This document shows, in pieces, positions 61,413 through 64,000 of a DNA stretch of 64,000 bases. Location of the stretch: assembly GCF_029813785.1 (NCBI RefSeq), contig NZ_JARVKY010000010.1, positions 220,679 through 284,678 on the forward strand, given 5' to 3'. The translations under genes and the position numbers were made by a program. The stretch's first letter is position 1, and the number at the start of each line of letters is the position of its first letter. The stretch comes from Streptomyces sp. DH41. Its GTDB lineage: Bacteria; Actinomycetota; Actinomycetes; Streptomycetales; Streptomycetaceae. The notes beneath the pieces are model-generated. The model saw only the letters and a program-made list of their open reading frames with translations, had not been told where the DNA came from and did not search any database.

Positions 61413-62414
61413 CTACGCGGGCGGTACGAACCCGGTGCCGGGACGGGCGTCCGGCGGAGTGTCCTCCGACGCCTCGGGCCGGCCCTCCGGCGATGGCGCG
61501 ACGGGCGGCGCCGCGGGAGTCACCGCAGGCGGCAGCACCGGCGACGCCTCAGGGAAAGCCACCGGAGGCGAACCGGCGGGCCCTGCCGCCGTCTGGCCCG
61601 TGTGGCCTGTGCCGCCGATGTGGCCCGTGTCGCCCATGTGGCTTACGGGGGCACCAGGGACCGCACCGCCCCTGAACGCCCGCCGGGCCTCCCGGTGCTG
61701 CCGCTCGTGCAGCACCGCCGCCAGATAGGCCGCCGGCGGTACACCCTCCGGCGCCGGAGCACCGGTACGAGCCGCCACATCGGCGGCGAGCCGTTCCGCC
61801 ATGCTCCAGCCGACGTGGGGATCGAGCTGCCCCATCCTCGTCAGGTACTGACGGACGGCGAGCCACAGAGCATCGGGCACGGCGGACAGGTCGAGCCCGG
61901 AGAACCGCCCCGCCAGCCACGGCGGAGGCGGCGGCATGAAGCCCGCCGTCGACACCGGCACCCGTTCCCGCACGACGAGAGTCCCCGCGAACACATCACC
62001 GAGCCGCCGCCCCCGCGCCGACACCAGCGAGGCGATACAGGCGACGACGCCGAACGTCATGAGGATCTCGATCACCCCGATCAAGCCCCGCACCAGCGAG
62101 TGCCGGAACCGGATCGGCCCGCCGTCGTCCCGCACCACCCGCAGACCGCAGGCCATCTTCCCGAGCGACCGCCCATGACTGAGCGTCTCCACCGCGATCG
62201 GCCCTCCCACGAGCACCAGGACGAAAGCCGCGATCGATATCGCTGTCTGCGCGGCCATGTCCAGGGAGGCGGTGGAGACCATCAGAGCGACGGTCACGGC
62301 CACATAGACGGCCACGGCCACCGCCAGGTCGAGCAGCACGGCCAGCGCCCTGCTGGGCAGCCTCGCGGGGCGCAGCTCCAGCGCCACCGCCTCGCCCGTC
62401 ACCAGCTCACTCAC
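61413..62414 (-). CDS. RDD-family membrane protein
   Basis: Protein of 333 residues. An RDD domain with three hydrophobic helices occupies about 15-155: ALAVLLDLAVAVAVYVAVTV, then SHGRSLGKMACGLRVVRDDG, the RDD signature region, and ASLVSARGRRLGDVFAGTLV. The rest is a soluble Pro/Ala-rich tail with short GDTGHIGGTGHTGQ repeats near residue 270. RDD proteins are poorly understood, and some act in sodium/proton antiport. The GTG at 62414 follows GGAAGGA and starts just before the RDD domain. It is divergent from the SpoIIM-like gene, a pairing common in Streptomyces and related genera. Confidence 0.85.
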   Translation of the reverse strand: MSELVTGEAVALELRPARLPSRALAVLLDLAVAVAVYVAVTVALMVSTASLDMAAQTAISIAAFVLVLVGGPIAVETLSHGRSLGKMACGLRVVRDDGGPIRFRHSLVRGLIGVIEILMTFGVVACIASLVSARGRRLGDVFAGTLVVRERVPVSTAGFMPPPPPWLAGRFSGLDLSAVPDALWLAVRQYLTRMGQLDPHVGWSMAERLAADVAARTGAPAPEGVPPAAYLAAVLHERQHREARRAFRGGAVPGAPVSHMGDTGHIGGTGHTGQTAAGPAGSPPVAFPEASPVLPPAVTPAAPPVAPSPEGRPEASEDTPPDARPGTGFVPPA

Positions 62415-62540
62415 GCCTGCCGTCCTTCCCCTGACTGCCCCCGTCCCCGCCAGTCTGCCAAGCTGAGGACACACCGCGCCGCAGTACGACAAGCTGATCC
62501 ACGACGAGCCGCCGACGATAGCCGAGGAGCAGGCACACCG

Positions 62541-63548
62541 ATGGACCTCGACGTCTTCGTCTCCGCCCACCGCGCGGAGTGGGACCGCCTCGACGCCCTG
62601 CTCCGCCGCCGGCGCCGTCTGACCGGCGCCGAGACCGACGAGCTCGTCGCCCTCTACCAGCGCACGGCCACCCACCTCTCCCTGATCCAGTCCAGCGCGC
62701 CCGACCCGCAGCTGACCGGACGGCTCAGCCAACTGGTGGCACGCGCGCGCAGCGCCGTGACAGGAGCTCGTCGAGCTTCCTGGCGCGACGTCACCCGCTT
62801 CCTGACCCACCAGTTCCCGGCCGCCGTCTACCGGGCACGCCACTGGTGGGTTCCCACGGCACTCCTGTCGACCGCCGTCGCGGCGCTCCTGGGCTGGTGG
62901 ATCGGCACCCACCCGGAGGTGCAGTCCACCATCGCGGCACCCAGCGAACTGCGGGAGATGACCCGCCCCGGCGGCCAGTACGAGACGTACTACTCGAGCC
63001 ACCCCGCGGCCTCCTTCGCCGCACAGGTCTGGACGAACAACGCCTGGGCCGCCGCACTCTGCCTGATCCTGGGCGTTTTCCTGGGCCTGCCCGTCCTCTG
63101 GATCCTGTTCCAGAACATGCTCAACCTCGGCGTCGGCTTCGGCCTGATGTCGTCGGCCGACCGCCTCGACACCTTCCTCGGCCTCGTCCTGCCTCACGGC
63201 CTGCTCGAACTGACCGCGGTCTTCGTGGCCGCCGGCACCGGTCTGCGCCTCGGCTGGACCGTCATCGACCCGGGCCCGCGCACCCGGCGCACCGCCCTCG
63301 CCGAGGAGGGACGAGCCGCCATCGGCATGGCGATCGGCCTTGCCCTGGTCCTCTTCCTCTCCGGCGCCATCGAAGGCTTCGTCACCCCGTCCGGCCTGCC
63401 CACCTGGGCCCGGATCACCATCGGAGTCGTCGCCGAGCTGGCCTTCCTCGCCTACGTCTACGTCCTGGGCGCCCGTGCGGTGCGCGCCGGCGACACGGGT
63501 GACGTGGAGGCGGCCGAGCGCAGCGCCACCGTGCCGACGGCCGCCTGA
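62541..63548 (+). CDS. Stage II sporulation protein M-family membrane protein
   Basis: Protein of 335 residues. A cytoplasmic helical N-terminus (MDLDVFVSAHRAEWDRLDAL) precedes several membrane helices between about 110 and 325. The conserved block SSHPAASFAAQVWTNNAWAA and NMLNLGVGFGLMSSADRLDT matches SpoIIM/DUF95 proteins. In Bacillus SpoIIM helps peptidoglycan degradation during engulfment; in actinobacteria members usually lie with RDD, MoxR and DUF58 genes, but only the RDD partner is seen here. The ATG at 62541 follows GAGGAG at some distance. Role in Streptomyces is unknown. Confidence 0.87.
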   Translation: MDLDVFVSAHRAEWDRLDALLRRRRRLTGAETDELVALYQRTATHLSLIQSSAPDPQLTGRLSQLVARARSAVTGARRASWRDVTRFLTHQFPAAVYRARHWWVPTALLSTAVAALLGWWIGTHPEVQSTIAAPSELREMTRPGGQYETYYSSHPAASFAAQVWTNNAWAAALCLILGVFLGLPVLWILFQNMLNLGVGFGLMSSADRLDTFLGLVLPHGLLELTAVFVAAGTGLRLGWTVIDPGPRTRRTALAEEGRAAIGMAIGLALVLFLSGAIEGFVTPSGLPTWARITIGVVAELAFLAYVYVLGARAVRAGDTGDVEAAERSATVPTAA

Positions 63549-63602
63549 TGTGCGTCCGCCCCCGGTGAGCTGCTAGTGTCCTCTTCGTTCCCGCAAGAGC
63601 CG

Positions 63603-63631
63603 TTGACACGGAGCTAGCGGGGAGGTAGATT
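63603..63631 (+). promoter_or_regulatory. Main rRNA operon promoter
   Basis: TTGACA (63603-63608), a 17-base spacer and TAGATT (63626-63631), a near-consensus vegetative promoter. It lies 54 bases after the SpoIIM-like stop and about 370 bases before the window end, in front of the rRNA leader. Confidence 0.8.
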
Positions 63632-63637
63632 CGAACA

Positions 63638-64000
63638 GTTGCCTGGAGATGGGTTCACCCCAGAGGGCAACTGTGAGTACCTATCTGCTTCACTCCGGAT
63701 CATCGAATTCGGCGAAGCACTCTCCCGATGAATCGGAAATGAACGGCCGGTCAGACCGGCTCAGAATCTCTGATAAAGTCGGAACCGCCGGAAAGGGAAA
63801 CGCGAAAGCGAGAACCTGGAAAGCACCGAGGAAATCGGATCGGAAAGATCTGATAGAGTCGGAAACGCAAGACCGAAGGGAAGCGCCCGGAGGAAAGCCT
63901 GAGAGAGTCTCTCGGGTGAGTACAAAGGAAGCGTCCGTTCCTTGAGAACTCAACAGCGTGCCAAAAGTCAACGCCAGATATGTTGATACCCCGACCTGAT
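63638..64000 (+). ncRNA. rRNA operon leader, 5' of 16S rRNA
   Basis: Non-coding leader with the hallmark TTGAGAACTCAACAGCGTGC followed by CAAAAGTCAA (63942-63971) that precedes 16S rRNA in Streptomyces and relatives. Two 16-base copies of TCTGATA(A/G)AGTCGGAA (63769-63784 and 63849-63864, one mismatch) may be secondary promoter -10 regions. The mature 16S gene is expected to begin within a few hundred bases beyond the right edge. Small open frames overlapping this stretch are not genes. Confidence 0.85.

Noticed and set aside
63649..63971. Small open frames in the rRNA leader
   Set aside because: They overlap the conserved rRNA leader elements and have no coding bias or homology.

Overview
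The window is high-GC actinobacterial chromosome, almost certainly Streptomyces. It has near-continuous GC-biased coding sequence with GTG and TTG starts, many GTGA/ATGA stop-start overlaps, a WhiB gene whose protein matches the developmental regulator almost residue for residue, an ATP-binding/XRE/DUF397 cluster, SapA-like secreted proteins and an actinobacterial-style rRNA leader at the right edge. Order and content recall the S. coelicolor core chromosome around SCO3020-SCO3072; this is from memory and was not searched. No tRNA, insertion sequence, prophage or CRISPR array was seen.

Layout. 1-2.9 kb: histidine utilisation genes (M20 hydrolase, hutF, hutI). 3-5.4 kb: a SigB-type sigma factor with a divergent anti-anti-sigma/anti-sigma pair forming a partner-switching module. 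5.5-7.2 kb: ATP-binding protein, XRE-DUF5753 and DUF397 genes around a perfect 26-bp palindrome. 7.3-12 kb: POT peptide transporter, a two-component system and a GtrA protein. 12.2-16.3 kb: purK-purE, a membrane-type dipeptidase and a second dipeptidase paralogue that has lost all its metal ligands. 16.3-21.1 kb: two VOC proteins divergent from a CGNR regulator, then UDP-glucose dehydrogenase, acyl-CoA dehydrogenase and a hotdog thioesterase.

21.2-36.7 kb is the most distinctive region: seven LytR-CpsA-Psr (LCP) genes or fragments, a family-2 glycosyltransferase and two SapA-like secreted protein genes. The order, A/A' and B/B' paralogy, a 240-bp identical tract and a truncated LCP tail show that the array grew by duplication, insertion and gene conversion. 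LCP enzymes normally ligate glycopolymers to peptidoglycan, so this is a locus for cell-surface assembly and diversification.

36.8-60.6 kb continues with envelope and central functions: a PGRP-type amidase, manC, a HhH-GPD DNA glycosylase, fbiA/fbiB (coenzyme F420 polyglutamylation), cysteine dioxygenase, whiB, a 1266-residue membrane glycosyltransferase coupled to a DUF5719 protein, DUF3499, lactate permease, manB, a Trm112-like protein, a SIS-domain protein, manA, a cation diffusion facilitator and ahcY. manA, manB and manC together give the route from fructose-6-phosphate to GDP-mannose. The block from LCP genes through manC, fbiBA, whiB, manB and manA to ahcY is recalled as conserved with the mycobacterial Rv3248c-Rv3267 region. 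60.7-63.5 kb holds a hypothetical protein, an RDD membrane protein and a SpoIIM-family protein. The last 400 bases are the promoter and leader of an rRNA operon whose 16S gene starts just outside the window.
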